Assembly (NCBI GenBank): GCA_019638625.1
Contig: JAHBTK010000001.1
Location: 983,434-1,047,433 of the forward strand
Length of the DNA: 64,000 bases
DNA from: Chitinophagaceae bacterium
Lineage (GTDB): Bacteria > Bacteroidota > Bacteroidia > Chitinophagales > Chitinophagaceae
Direction: 5' to 3'
Both the position numbers and the translations under genes were made by a program. Below are positions 35,298-44,542 of this stretch, piece after piece. Below the pieces are notes generated by a model, which saw only the letters and a program-made list of their open reading frames with translations, did no database searches and was not told the DNA's origin. Each line of letters opens with the position of its first letter. Position 1 is the stretch's first letter.

Positions 35298-36535
35298 TTA
35301 AGGTCTTTCCCGAAAGTTTCTCTGGTCAGTATGATGGCGGCAGTACCTATGGACATAATGATAATAGCGGCCATCCATCCACCGGTAAAATAATCTGTAA
35401 CGTTGCGTAAGCCCTGGAAAAGTGGCAGGATGAAAACCGCTAGCATACCCCGGACCATATTCGGTATGGTGGTGGCAGCGGTGGAACGGATATTGGTGCC
35501 AAACTGTTCTGCCGCCATGGTTACAAATATGGCCCAGAAGCCGGTGCCGAAGCCCAGTCCCGCACAAACCCAGTACATGGCGGAAGCGGTTCCGTCGCGC
35601 AGCATGATAAAGTACAACAGCATGAAAAATATGGTGATGCCATAAAACAGGTACAAGGCTTTTTTGCGGCTTTTGAACCACTGGCTCACAAAGCCTATAG
35701 CAATATCTCCTATTGAAATACCCACATAGGCAAACATGATCGCCTTCCCGGGATCAATCGCTTCCGTGATGCCCATCACTTTGCCAAACTCACTGGAAAA
35801 GGTAACCAGCACACCGATAACGAACCAGGTAGGCAAGCCGATGAGTATGCCGGTGACATATCTTTTAAAACGATCTGCATTGGTAAAGAACATCAGCAGG
35901 TTACCCCGTGAAACATTCAGTTTTTTGGTTTCGTGAAACATGCCCGACTCAAATACGGAAATACGCAACACCAGCAGCAATAACCCAAGTCCGCCGCCAA
36001 TAAAATAACAGATCCGCCAGCCGTCCGGGTAATCGAATATCTCCTTCATGATAAAGGCAAGTATTGCCCCTGTTAACCCGATACCTGCCACCAGGGAGGT
36101 GGCAATACCTCTTTTCTCTTTTGAAGTAAGTTCGGATACGAGGGTGATGCCTGCCCCAAGCTCTCCTGCAAGGCCTACACCTGCTATGAAACGGATGGTT
36201 TTATACTGGTCTACCGTTTGCACAAAACCGTTGGCAATATTGGCAAGAGAGTACAAAACAATGGATCCAAACAGTACGCTCAACCTGCCTCTTTTATCAC
36301 CCATCACTCCCCATAGTATCCCGCCGATGAGCAGCCCCCACATTTGCCAGGTCAATATCCCTTCTCCATCAATCATAATTTGTTCCTGGGTCAGTCCAAG
36401 ATCCCTCAAACTGGGGATACGGATGATACCGAATAACAACAGGTCGTATATATCTACAAAATAACCCAGGGCGGCTACTATTACCGCTATGCTGAATATG
36501 GACCCGGAGGCTTTTGGTTGTGGCATTGGAAACAT
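35243..36535 (-). CDS. MFS transporter, metabolite:proton symporter type (second MFS of the operon)
   Basis: The 430-residue protein has about 12 membrane helices and the loop 2-3 signature GDKRGRLSVLFGS near residue 79. RFIAGVGLAGELGAGITLVSE near 115 and RGIATSLVAG follow, typical of the sugar-acid/dicarboxylate symporter branch. It is the last gene of the ten-gene unit, 21 bases after the DUF3748-like gene. It probably imports a monosaccharide or sugar acid released in the periplasm. The substrate is inferred from context only. Confidence 0.85.
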   Translation of the reverse strand: MFPMPQPKASGSIFSIAVIVAALGYFVDIYDLLLFGIIRIPSLRDLGLTQEQIMIDGEGILTWQMWGLLIGGILWGVMGDKRGRLSVLFGSIVLYSLANIANGFVQTVDQYKTIRFIAGVGLAGELGAGITLVSELTSKEKRGIATSLVAGIGLTGAILAFIMKEIFDYPDGWRICYFIGGGLGLLLLVLRISVFESGMFHETKKLNVSRGNLLMFFTNADRFKRYVTGILIGLPTWFVIGVLVTFSSEFGKVMGITEAIDPGKAIMFAYVGISIGDIAIGFVSQWFKSRKKALYLFYGITIFFMLLYFIMLRDGTASAMYWVCAGLGFGTGFWAIFVTMAAEQFGTNIRSTAATTIPNMVRGMLAVFILPLFQGLRNVTDYFTGGWMAAIIIMSIGTAAIILTRETFGKDLNYVETDTALTEEKAGIKR

Positions 36536-36556
36536 TCTTTATTTATATATGAAAGC

Positions 36557-37969
36557 CTATTGCCTTAAAGCTTTAATGCTTTGGAGATTAATAGCAAAGA
36601 TTTGAACAAAATTTCCCGTTTCTCCGGGCAGATACCGATTGTATGCAATCATTTTACCATCGTTAGAAAATACCGGAGCGCCAATTGGTTTGTTTTTTTC
36701 ATTTGCAGGTGGTGTTATAGGGCTTGTTTTTCCCGTTTTTAAATCAGTAATAAAAATTCTGTTATCGGCACAGTAAGCTAACCGTTCACCATCGGGACTG
36801 AAATTAAAAGGTCCCTGAACCGAAAACTGATTATTGGTTATTTGCCGTATTTTACCGCCGTTCGGACTTACGCCAAATACCTGGATGATCCCCCTCTCGT
36901 CTGGCGCGAGAAATCCTATCATACTTCCATCAGGTGTGGAACGAAGCCAGAACCTGGGTCCCGATAGTCCATTTTCTGTAAACGTTACTCTTTTGATGGA
37001 TATGCCTTTCGGAACGGCAGGGCGGCTTTGCATAGTACCTTCAAGAGGAGCGCTACCTGCCTGTGATAAGTCATCGGGAATATCTGCAACAAATACCTCG
37101 GTTATGGTCCTGTTTTCTTCATTCCGTACATTTCCCTGAAAGGCAATAGCCCTGTTTTGCAATACTCCGTTTTGATTTACGTATCCGTTATTTCCTATCC
37201 ATCCTTCATCAAAAGCCCTGTCTATTTCATCGCTCCCGGGTAAGGGGTTTTCAGTAACCGGTACAACAAGAACTGAAAACATTTCACCGGAGTGGTTTTC
37301 TCCCGAAGCATCAGGGTTGACCTCAACTTTTCCCGGGAACATCACACCAATTGTCCTAAGGTCTTTGACGGTACTATCTTTTTGGGAGAGTTGTTCGATT
37401 ATATAATCGTTGTAGGTGAAGCTTATCCATTTGCCGTCGCCGCTCCATGTATGCGCGTGTGTGCCGCCGCGTAGTGCACCGGGTGTAAAAGGGGGAATAA
37501 CGTCACGGGCATCCATGAATATCGGTTTGAACGGATGCCGTATGTCAATAGCGACTCCCGTTCTTCGGGTGAACCCGTAAGGCTTTTCTTTTGAAGCGTT
37601 GCGGATGCCATGAATAAATAACACTTTATTTTCATTTGGCGAAAATGTTACAGCTCCAACTCCGGGGCCATATACCGTTTGATCAGTTGTACGATACAGG
37701 TATTTGATCTCCTTTGTTTTTACATTAACCATACCAACAGCGCCGGTACTGCCAATGGCATTTTCATTATTCCGGCTGTCAAATGCTATCCATTCATTGT
37801 CCGGCGAAAAAACCTGAGTATTATGAATAGTATGACCTTCGTGATCAGCAGTTAGCTGCATCTCCTGGTATTGCATGAGATCATTATTGTAATTGCAACC
37901 GCAGTTCACTGCAGCCAGGAGCAGGCTGCCGGATATTATATTCCTGGTGAACAGCCTGTTCCGTTTCAT
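36557..37969 (-). CDS. DUF3748 (YidR)-like beta-propeller protein, probable lipoprotein
   Basis: The 470-residue protein starts with a hydrophobic leader ending in a possible lipobox (AVNCGC). TolB/WD-like blades follow (FSPDNEWIAFDSR, FSPNENKVLF, GDGKWISFTYNDY, FSPDGERLAYCADNRIF, FSNDGKMIAYNRY). The arrangement and length match the DUF3748 family, which includes E. coli YidR; its role is unknown. The ATG overlaps the stop of the aldolase-type gene by 4 bases. The propeller faces the periplasm if the leader is used, and may bind or modify a sugar. Confidence 0.75.
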   Translation of the reverse strand: MKRNRLFTRNIISGSLLLAAVNCGCNYNNDLMQYQEMQLTADHEGHTIHNTQVFSPDNEWIAFDSRNNENAIGSTGAVGMVNVKTKEIKYLYRTTDQTVYGPGVGAVTFSPNENKVLFIHGIRNASKEKPYGFTRRTGVAIDIRHPFKPIFMDARDVIPPFTPGALRGGTHAHTWSGDGKWISFTYNDYIIEQLSQKDSTVKDLRTIGVMFPGKVEVNPDASGENHSGEMFSVLVVPVTENPLPGSDEIDRAFDEGWIGNNGYVNQNGVLQNRAIAFQGNVRNEENRTITEVFVADIPDDLSQAGSAPLEGTMQSRPAVPKGISIKRVTFTENGLSGPRFWLRSTPDGSMIGFLAPDERGIIQVFGVSPNGGKIRQITNNQFSVQGPFNFSPDGERLAYCADNRIFITDLKTGKTSPITPPANEKNKPIGAPVFSNDGKMIAYNRYLPGETGNFVQIFAINLQSIKALRQ

Positions 37970-38883
37970 ATACGTGTATTGTTGCTGAGTATTTGTTTCA
38001 CCCTGTCCACACTTTTTCTTATAGCATCAGATTCCTCGTCTTTGAAGGCGTGATGCAATGGCAAAGCCATCGTATTACCGGTCATCTTCATTGCAGATAA
38101 CACTTTTTTTATTCCTTTCAGGAACCGGTAGCCACCGCCGCCCTGGCTGTAGATCACAGATGAAATTTCCATGACAGCCTGCTGCAGGTAGCGTACCGTT
38201 TGTAAATCGCCTTCAGCAGCGGCCTTATACAAGCGCACAAACAAATGGGGAAACATATTGGAGCCTGAATTTACGCCTCCGCTACCTCCCAGCAATACAG
38301 CCTGCGCCATCATTTCATCAGGGCCGACAAAAACAGAAAAGTCCGGGTTGTCTTTTAAAAGATAAAGCAGTGTATTAAAATAAGGCCCGATACCGGAACT
38401 GTCTTTGATGCCTGGAATATTCGGATGTTTTGAAAGCGCCGTCACAGTAGAAGGCTCAATCATGATCTTTGTTTGAGCCGGCATATTATAGATAAATACC
38501 GGCAAAACGGATTTGTCGGCAAGGTTGTTATAATAAGCCATCAGCTCAGGCTGGGTTAGAGTGAAATAAAAAGGAGGAGCTGCCACTACTGCAGATGCGC
38601 CGGCATTTTTGGAAAAAGCGGCAAGCGCAATGCTTTCTCCGGGTGAAGGATCCGTTATGCCGACAAATAGCGGAACACGACCGCCGATATATTCGCTGCT
38701 AAGCGCTATCAGTTCTTGCTTTAGCTTATCGGGCAGGCTGGTGGCTTCTCCTGTAGTGCCTAAAACGAATATACCATTTATACCCCCGGCAATAAGGTGT
38801 TCAACAATTTGTTTTAACCCTTTTTTGTCAATCGTATCATCGCTTAAAAGCGGGGTTATCATAGGGGTTATAATACCATTCAT
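37966..38883 (-). CDS. Dihydrodipicolinate synthase / N-acetylneuraminate lyase family aldolase
   Basis: The 305-residue protein is a class I aldolase TIM barrel: GTTGEATSL near 43 (carboxylate binding), VFIYNMPAQ near 133 (catalytic Tyr) and IPGIKDSSG near 160 (Schiff-base Lys). The family includes enzymes for lysine synthesis, sialic acid, 2-keto-3-deoxy-sugar acids and dehydratases. Its position inside a glycan-uptake operon, away from lysine genes, suggests cleavage of a 2-keto-acid derived from the substrate rather than DapA. No residue seen decides the exact substrate. Confidence 0.88.
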   Translation of the reverse strand: MNGIITPMITPLLSDDTIDKKGLKQIVEHLIAGGINGIFVLGTTGEATSLPDKLKQELIALSSEYIGGRVPLFVGITDPSPGESIALAAFSKNAGASAVVAAPPFYFTLTQPELMAYYNNLADKSVLPVFIYNMPAQTKIMIEPSTVTALSKHPNIPGIKDSSGIGPYFNTLLYLLKDNPDFSVFVGPDEMMAQAVLLGGSGGVNSGSNMFPHLFVRLYKAAAEGDLQTVRYLQQAVMEISSVIYSQGGGGYRFLKGIKKVLSAMKMTGNTMALPLHHAFKDEESDAIRKSVDRVKQILSNNTRI

Positions 38884-38912
38884 TGCTTATGTCGTCAGTT
38901 TTAATGTATTTT

Positions 38913-40649
38913 CTACAACCTAAATGATTGGGCGGTACTATATGATCCCTGTCCCACAGTATCGGAGCCACCCATAAACCCGGGACCTCCGGCTGCCACA
39001 TAACCATGACTGGCGCCATTCTGATCCGGGCTGACCCAGAATGAATACAGTTTTCCGTTTTTTAACTGAAACCGGAAACGAACAGGGCGTCCATTCAATG
39101 CAGAAAGATCTTCAACGCCTCTCCAACTGATCTTTTGTATGGTACTGTCGCCGGAAACTGCTTCACAGCGTGAAAATGTAAATGGTGATATTGTTCGGTT
39201 TTTCTCGTCTGTAATTTCAGCCTTTAGCTCTCCGCCTTTGCAATCAGCGTTAACAAAAAGATGCTTACCGTTGAATGTAACGGGTCTTGTAACAAGACTG
39301 CCTCCTTTGCTATCCGCATTCATTGAAGCAAATCCATCGCGCCGCAAAACCGCTATGCCGGTACTTCCAAATGAGTGCATACCATTCTTCACGTATGTGC
39401 TGTTCTTCTTTGTTTGATCCCCTTTAAAGCCGATATAATAAAACCAAAGCTGATCGCCGACCACAGCGCATATTCCTCCCACAGATTGCACATAGCCACG
39501 ATCCCAGGACCCTTCCGTTCTTGTTGCATTAATGAAAATATCCCTGTTAGGGCGATCCCAGTGAAACCCATCGCGGCTAAACGATATTTTGAGTTCAGTG
39601 ATTTTAGGCGTGGCATTTTTCAGGCATATTTCATTATCCGGCCCGAGATGTACCTGGTGCAGTCCCAGCATAATACTTTCATAGCCTACCGCTGATAAAT
39701 TATACAGTTGCGCCTTGTCGCCAATAGCGGGGTCGGGAAGATCCAGTTTGTCCGCGCCCGTCCAGAAGGCAATATCTTTAATATCCCATTGAGCACCTTT
39801 CAGAAAATCGTCATGCTCATAGTAGTAACGGGAACGGCCAATCGGAGACTTTCCATATTGCCCGGTGTTGCGCAGGCTATATACCCATTTTTTCCGGAAT
39901 GGATTGTAGAAAATAGTTGTCCTGTCTCCGCAGATACCTGTCTCCACGCGTTTTTTCCAATGGATACCATCTGCTGATACCATGGCTGAACCGGTATAGA
40001 ATACTTTCTTTTCCCCGGGTACATTGTTGGGTGGGCGCAAAAACATTTTAAAACGTTCTTCCGGGTCGTTCGTAAAGTGGTCCAGAAATACAGTGCTGGA
40101 GTCTGCTATAATATCCGGAACCACCACATTGGTGCCACCATCAATGCCTATTTCAGGTCTGTCCCAATGAATGCCATCCTTGCTGGTTGCATAGGCCATT
40201 TTGTATAACCACCCTGCTTCATACCATATTTTGAACAACCGGTCCCTGGGATCCCACCATACGCCACCATCCTTTGCCGTAGCCCCTGGTATACCCCATG
40301 GTCCCTGTTCTACCCATGTTTCCGGCTTTAATACAGGATTGGTGTCAAGTTTACGGGCATTGTAAAACTGCCTTTTCAGTGAAGTTTTTTCGATTAAAAA
40401 ATCATCAACAAATAACTGGCGGCCAACATCTATAGGAATAATCGCCGGGGGATTCCTGAGATAGGGCAGATCCATAGGTTCATAATTCCCCGGGTCAATA
40501 TCTTTCGGGGGCCAGTTGGCAGGCAGCCTGATCCCATTATATAACAATTCTCCCGGCTCAGAAAAGTTGAAAAGGTCTTCCGGGGATATGATTAAACCTG
40601 ATAGGCCCAGGACAGATGTATTTTTTATAAAGTCTCTACGGTTGGTCAT
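38913..40649 (-). CDS. Tat-exported five-bladed-propeller protein, probable glycoside hydrolase
   Basis: The 578-residue protein has a Tat-like leader (NRRDFIKNTSVLGLSGL). The body resembles GH32/43/117-like propellers: VDDFLIEKTSLKRQFYNA, GGVWWDPRDRLFKIWY near 130, ATSKDGIHWDRPE near 155, FSRDGFHWDRP near 353 and WFYYIGFKGD near 402, with a C-terminal beta-sandwich. Acidic residues at blade starts could be catalytic. I cannot assign a family number or substrate. It probably acts on the incoming glycan in the periplasm. It follows the first MFS gene by 15 bases. Confidence 0.72.
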   Translation of the reverse strand: MTNRRDFIKNTSVLGLSGLIISPEDLFNFSEPGELLYNGIRLPANWPPKDIDPGNYEPMDLPYLRNPPAIIPIDVGRQLFVDDFLIEKTSLKRQFYNARKLDTNPVLKPETWVEQGPWGIPGATAKDGGVWWDPRDRLFKIWYEAGWLYKMAYATSKDGIHWDRPEIGIDGGTNVVVPDIIADSSTVFLDHFTNDPEERFKMFLRPPNNVPGEKKVFYTGSAMVSADGIHWKKRVETGICGDRTTIFYNPFRKKWVYSLRNTGQYGKSPIGRSRYYYEHDDFLKGAQWDIKDIAFWTGADKLDLPDPAIGDKAQLYNLSAVGYESIMLGLHQVHLGPDNEICLKNATPKITELKISFSRDGFHWDRPNRDIFINATRTEGSWDRGYVQSVGGICAVVGDQLWFYYIGFKGDQTKKNSTYVKNGMHSFGSTGIAVLRRDGFASMNADSKGGSLVTRPVTFNGKHLFVNADCKGGELKAEITDEKNRTISPFTFSRCEAVSGDSTIQKISWRGVEDLSALNGRPVRFRFQLKNGKLYSFWVSPDQNGASHGYVAAGGPGFMGGSDTVGQGSYSTAQSFRL

Positions 40650-40664
40650 GATAAAATATTTTTA

Positions 40665-41912
40665 TTATGAAATAGTAAGCGTTTTTGAAGGACGCAGGAA
40701 TAGGGTTTGTATCACAAATGCTACCAGTACTATGCCGGCCAGCATAGCAAAATCTCTTCCCAGGTTGCCGGCATCGGTGGATTTCCCCAGCAGGTCGGTG
40801 ACCATTGCACCGGCAAAAATGCCTGTCATATTCATAATGCCATAGGCTGTAGCCCTTATCCTGGGTGAAATGAACTGGTAAAGGATGGGCATATTGTTGG
40901 CATCGAACATGCCGAATCCTATGCCGAAGCAACATCCTGCCAATACTATGAGCACCAGTGACTGGCCAAAACCTATAAGAAGCAATGCGGGGATCATCAG
41001 CAACAGCCCGATAGCACTGGTAAAGACCCGTCCGCGGATGTTTTTTTGCAGCCATCTGTCTGACAGAATTCCACCAAAGATGACCCCTGCAAATGAAGAG
41101 GCGGCGATGGTCAGTGTAGCCAGTGGCCCGGCTATGGCGATATCCAGCGACAGCTTTTCGGAGAATAAGGTTGGCAGCCAGTTTTTGGTAGCCCACCCGG
41201 GCAGGCTGGGTACCGCAAAACAAAACAGGATCAGCCAGAAGTAGACATTGGTAAACAATTGTTTCAGGCTCCCCAAAAGGGAATATTCCTTAGTCTCTGC
41301 CTGTTGTGAGACATCGGCTGATCGCGAAGCCCTTTCTTTATCTTTTAGTAAGAAAAACAGCACAGCAGAATATGTAAGGCCGATAAAGCCAAAGCTGTGA
41401 AAAGTGGTATGCCAGGAATACTGTGCGGCGATGGTGGCGCCAAATCCGCCCAGCGCCTGTCCAAAATACAATCCTGTCATATGTATCCCGATTGCAAGGG
41501 ACCTTGTTTTGTTGGGATGAAAGTCTGCTATCAGCGACAGACCTGCCGGCATATACAATGCTTCGCTTATCCCCATTACTGCCCGCAGCAAATACAACTG
41601 GTTGAATGTGGTGGCATAACCCATCGCAAAGGTTACGGCAGACCATACAAACAAGCTTCCGATAATAAGCCATTTCCGGTTTATCCGGTCTGCAATAAAA
41701 CCCGATATAGGATTGGTCAAACCGTACACCCATAAGAATATGGCCATCAGATAGCCGAACTTTGTGGCCGATTGCAACTCTGTGACATCTACCTGCATAG
41801 AGGTCTTCATCGTTGCAAGCATTTGCCTGTCGAGATAATTGAGCAGGGCAACTACCCAAAGAAGACCAACCACTACCCAGGGGTAGTTCTTTCGTTGTTG
41901 CAAAGGGATCAT
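40665..41912 (-). CDS. MFS transporter (hexuronate/sugar-acid type), first MFS of the operon
   Basis: The 415-residue protein has 12 predicted helices. It begins with YPWVVVGLLWVVALLNYLDR and contains ADRINRKWLIIGS near 70 and GISEALYMPAGLSLIADFHP near 113, resembling the anion:cation symporter branch (ExuT/GudP-like) that carries uronates and other sugar acids. It lies 6 bases after the beta-helix gene in the same transcript. The substrate is inferred. Confidence 0.83.
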   Translation of the reverse strand: MIPLQQRKNYPWVVVGLLWVVALLNYLDRQMLATMKTSMQVDVTELQSATKFGYLMAIFLWVYGLTNPISGFIADRINRKWLIIGSLFVWSAVTFAMGYATTFNQLYLLRAVMGISEALYMPAGLSLIADFHPNKTRSLAIGIHMTGLYFGQALGGFGATIAAQYSWHTTFHSFGFIGLTYSAVLFFLLKDKERASRSADVSQQAETKEYSLLGSLKQLFTNVYFWLILFCFAVPSLPGWATKNWLPTLFSEKLSLDIAIAGPLATLTIAASSFAGVIFGGILSDRWLQKNIRGRVFTSAIGLLLMIPALLLIGFGQSLVLIVLAGCCFGIGFGMFDANNMPILYQFISPRIRATAYGIMNMTGIFAGAMVTDLLGKSTDAGNLGRDFAMLAGIVLVAFVIQTLFLRPSKTLTIS

Positions 41913-41918
41913 TTCCTA

Positions 41919-43631
41919 TTATTCATTTTTAAACAAAGAACGAGAGAATTCTGCTCCTTTTTTTAGAGTAGCCTTCTGAGCCGGATCAATAAATATGGTA
42001 TCATCTTTATCGTCCATTAATATATCTACAGTGGTGCCTTTAAATATATTTCCGGAAACTGTTACGTCTTTCCCGTTTTTTTCAAATTGAATTACACCGG
42101 CTGCATTTGGGCCCGTTGTAAATATGTTGTCTTTAAGAATTACCGGACCGTATTCCGCTCCTTTTTGATAAGTTGTAAAGTATATCTCCGGAAAACTTTG
42201 CCATCCACCCGTCTTGAAGTCTCTTCGCCCGGTTTTAGGATCGTGTGCTCCTTTAGTGGTATTGTTTACGAATACATTGTTTTGTATAACAATATTTTTG
42301 GGTTGATTTATCCAACTACCTCTACCCCCATTTCGAAATATGTTTCCTATTACGGTCACATTTTCATTTGATCTTTCGATGCTGACTGTTCTTGAGCCAT
42401 TGGTTCCATCAACCGTATTTCCCGTTACTGTAGAGTTTTTACAATGATCTGCTATAAAGAAAGCGCCCATTCTTGCTCCCAGGATGTGGTTGTTTGCAAA
42501 TACATTGTTGTGACTTTTCTGGATATGCATCGCGTCGCCTAATGCACTGATCCTGCATCCCGTGATTTGTGTATTCATGCAGCCGACTAAATCTATGCAG
42601 CCCTTTCCTGGTCCCGAATTTATCGGAGCATACTGGTAAAACAGCTTTCTTACATTGTTTACAATTTTAACATCAGAACCTCCATCACTATTAAAAGATA
42701 TTCCTTTGCCATTTTCGATTTCACTAACTTTTATGTATTTGTTTGTTGATTCAACAACGTAATATCTTTTTCCTTTGATGATGTTTGAAGGAAGTTTATC
42801 ATTATAAAAGCATATTTCGGATCCTTCCTCAATCATTTTAGAATTATTCTTTGAGTCGATATTGTTTAGGTAAACCTTGTCGTCTCCTCTTTTTATGGTT
42901 ATTTCACTGATCAACACATTATTGTCAAAATAGTTGTTGGCCATTTTTATCTCTTCTTTTGTATGATCTTCCGGGAATACAATGATTTGCCATAAATATC
43001 CATAGTCCCACATGAATTTCCCGGAGTTTATTAAGTTGCAGTTTTCAACAGAAACGTTTGTGGCAAAATTTAGAGGGACAATACTGTTCCCCTCGATATA
43101 GCCATTCACATGTATTACCGCACCTGCTATCTTGTCAGACTGAATATCTTTAAATCTCAGGTTATCGGTTTCCCCGGTTTTACTGGTTTTTATAACAATC
43201 ATTCTTGTATTTGCATTAGGCTCCCAGGTATTCTTTTCCCTTACAGGGTCAAAGCAGTATCCCTGAAAAAGTGCGCCAAACCAGGAAAAGTTTGTTACAT
43301 CCGTACCTTCAAAAAGCACTATTCTTGCCTGATCTCCGAGGTTTTTCGGCAGGAAAATTTTCGCACCATATGCAAAGACATTAGTGTTGGAGCTTAGTGG
43401 CACAGGTGTTTCTCCCCGGAGGTAGTAGTTTCCGGGTGGTATGGTAATGTTACCACCTCCTGTTTTTTTCGCTGCGGAAAACAAAGCCTGGAAAGCCCTT
43501 GTATCATCTGAGATTCCGTCTCCTACCGGACTGTAGTCACTTAAATTAAAATTTTTGTTCTGCAGGTTTTGAGCACTGACAGATATAACGTTACAGGCAG
43601 TAACAATAAAGAATATAAGCAATCTTTTCAT
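41919..43631 (-). CDS. Secreted right-handed beta-helix (pectate-lyase-3/GH28-like) protein
   Basis: The 570-residue protein has a signal peptide (cleaved near SAQ20) and the typical entry DYSPVGDGISDDTRAFQAL. Beta-helix coils with Asn ladders follow (NVTVIGNIFRNGGRG, NIVIQNNVFVNNT). The fold is shared by polygalacturonases, pectate lyases and epimerases acting on acidic polysaccharides. No complete GH28 catalytic signature is evident, so lyase, hydrolase and epimerase remain open. It sits between the esterase and an MFS transporter in the operon, supporting action on the same glycan. Confidence 0.8.
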   Translation of the reverse strand: MKRLLIFFIVTACNVISVSAQNLQNKNFNLSDYSPVGDGISDDTRAFQALFSAAKKTGGGNITIPPGNYYLRGETPVPLSSNTNVFAYGAKIFLPKNLGDQARIVLFEGTDVTNFSWFGALFQGYCFDPVREKNTWEPNANTRMIVIKTSKTGETDNLRFKDIQSDKIAGAVIHVNGYIEGNSIVPLNFATNVSVENCNLINSGKFMWDYGYLWQIIVFPEDHTKEEIKMANNYFDNNVLISEITIKRGDDKVYLNNIDSKNNSKMIEEGSEICFYNDKLPSNIIKGKRYYVVESTNKYIKVSEIENGKGISFNSDGGSDVKIVNNVRKLFYQYAPINSGPGKGCIDLVGCMNTQITGCRISALGDAMHIQKSHNNVFANNHILGARMGAFFIADHCKNSTVTGNTVDGTNGSRTVSIERSNENVTVIGNIFRNGGRGSWINQPKNIVIQNNVFVNNTTKGAHDPKTGRRDFKTGGWQSFPEIYFTTYQKGAEYGPVILKDNIFTTGPNAAGVIQFEKNGKDVTVSGNIFKGTTVDILMDDKDDTIFIDPAQKATLKKGAEFSRSLFKNE

Positions 43632-43654
43632 TTTCTGATAATTATAATGATCAA

Positions 43655-44542
43655 CTAAATAATTCCACAGCTTTTTAAGAAGGTAATGGTTTGAGAAATG
43701 GCCTCATCATAGAAATTTTTTTCGAACATCATGTACCCGTGTATTCCTCCCTCTTTAATAATCAAATGGCACTTATTTCCAGCTTTAATCATGGTATCCT
43801 GAAAATTTTTCGCTCCCTTAAACGGAGTCACTTTATCAGAAGTGCCATGAAAAAGAATAGTAGGCGGCAGGCCCTTTTTTACATTGTGCAACGGGGATAG
43901 CGTAATCCATTGTTCTCCAATTCTGTTCGCACCATAGCCTTCCGGTGACGTATCTATAACAGGATAATAAAGGACCAATGCATCAGGCATGGTTGAAACG
44001 TCCAAAAAATCGGTAACTTCATTAACTGCATCGAATAAGGCAGTGCCGACTGCAACATGTGCTCCGGCAGATCCTCCGGATACAACGATCTTTTGGGGAT
44101 CCACTCCCAATTCTTTTGCATGTTGTCTCACATACCTGACAACAGAACGACCATCCCTTACGCAATCAAATACCGTGGTTCCATCGCTGGTATCCATAAA
44201 CCGATACTCGGCACTAATTCCAACCATTCCTCTTTTAACAAATTCATCAACAATGGGATAAAACCTTCTGGGCTCCCCTTTCACCCATCCTCCCCCATGA
44301 AATGCAATAAAACATGCACGCCTGTTGCTTTGTTCGAAACCATCTGGCGCAAAAAGATGCAGGTACAGGTTTCTTTCTTTTACTTTTTTGTAAGCAATTT
44401 TCCTGGTAGGCTCAAGCTTAGTTGCCAGGCTTGCTGCATAATCGTCTGCAACAGGTGTTTGCCCATGACACACGGCCCTAGCAAGCGTGAAAATTATAGA
44501 AAGGTAAACAAAGGTTAAATCTTTCCTGTTCATTATTGTCAA
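43655..44542 (-). CDS. Secreted alpha/beta-hydrolase, carbohydrate esterase-like
   Basis: The 295-residue protein has a signal peptide (cleaved near CHG) and the esterase/lipase oxyanion motif FHGGGWVKG near 78, the nucleophile elbow GGSAGAHVA near 155, then PPTILFHGTSDKVTPF near 230 (acid) and EGGIHGYM near 270 (His). Members remove acetyl, feruloyl or similar esters from plant glycans. The start at ATG 44542 abuts the susD stop without a gap; ATG 44533 is an alternative start. It belongs to the same transcript as susD. Confidence 0.85.
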   Translation of the reverse strand: MTIMNRKDLTFVYLSIIFTLARAVCHGQTPVADDYAASLATKLEPTRKIAYKKVKERNLYLHLFAPDGFEQSNRRACFIAFHGGGWVKGEPRRFYPIVDEFVKRGMVGISAEYRFMDTSDGTTVFDCVRDGRSVVRYVRQHAKELGVDPQKIVVSGGSAGAHVAVGTALFDAVNEVTDFLDVSTMPDALVLYYPVIDTSPEGYGANRIGEQWITLSPLHNVKKGLPPTILFHGTSDKVTPFKGAKNFQDTMIKAGNKCHLIIKEGGIHGYMMFEKNFYDEAISQTITFLKSCGII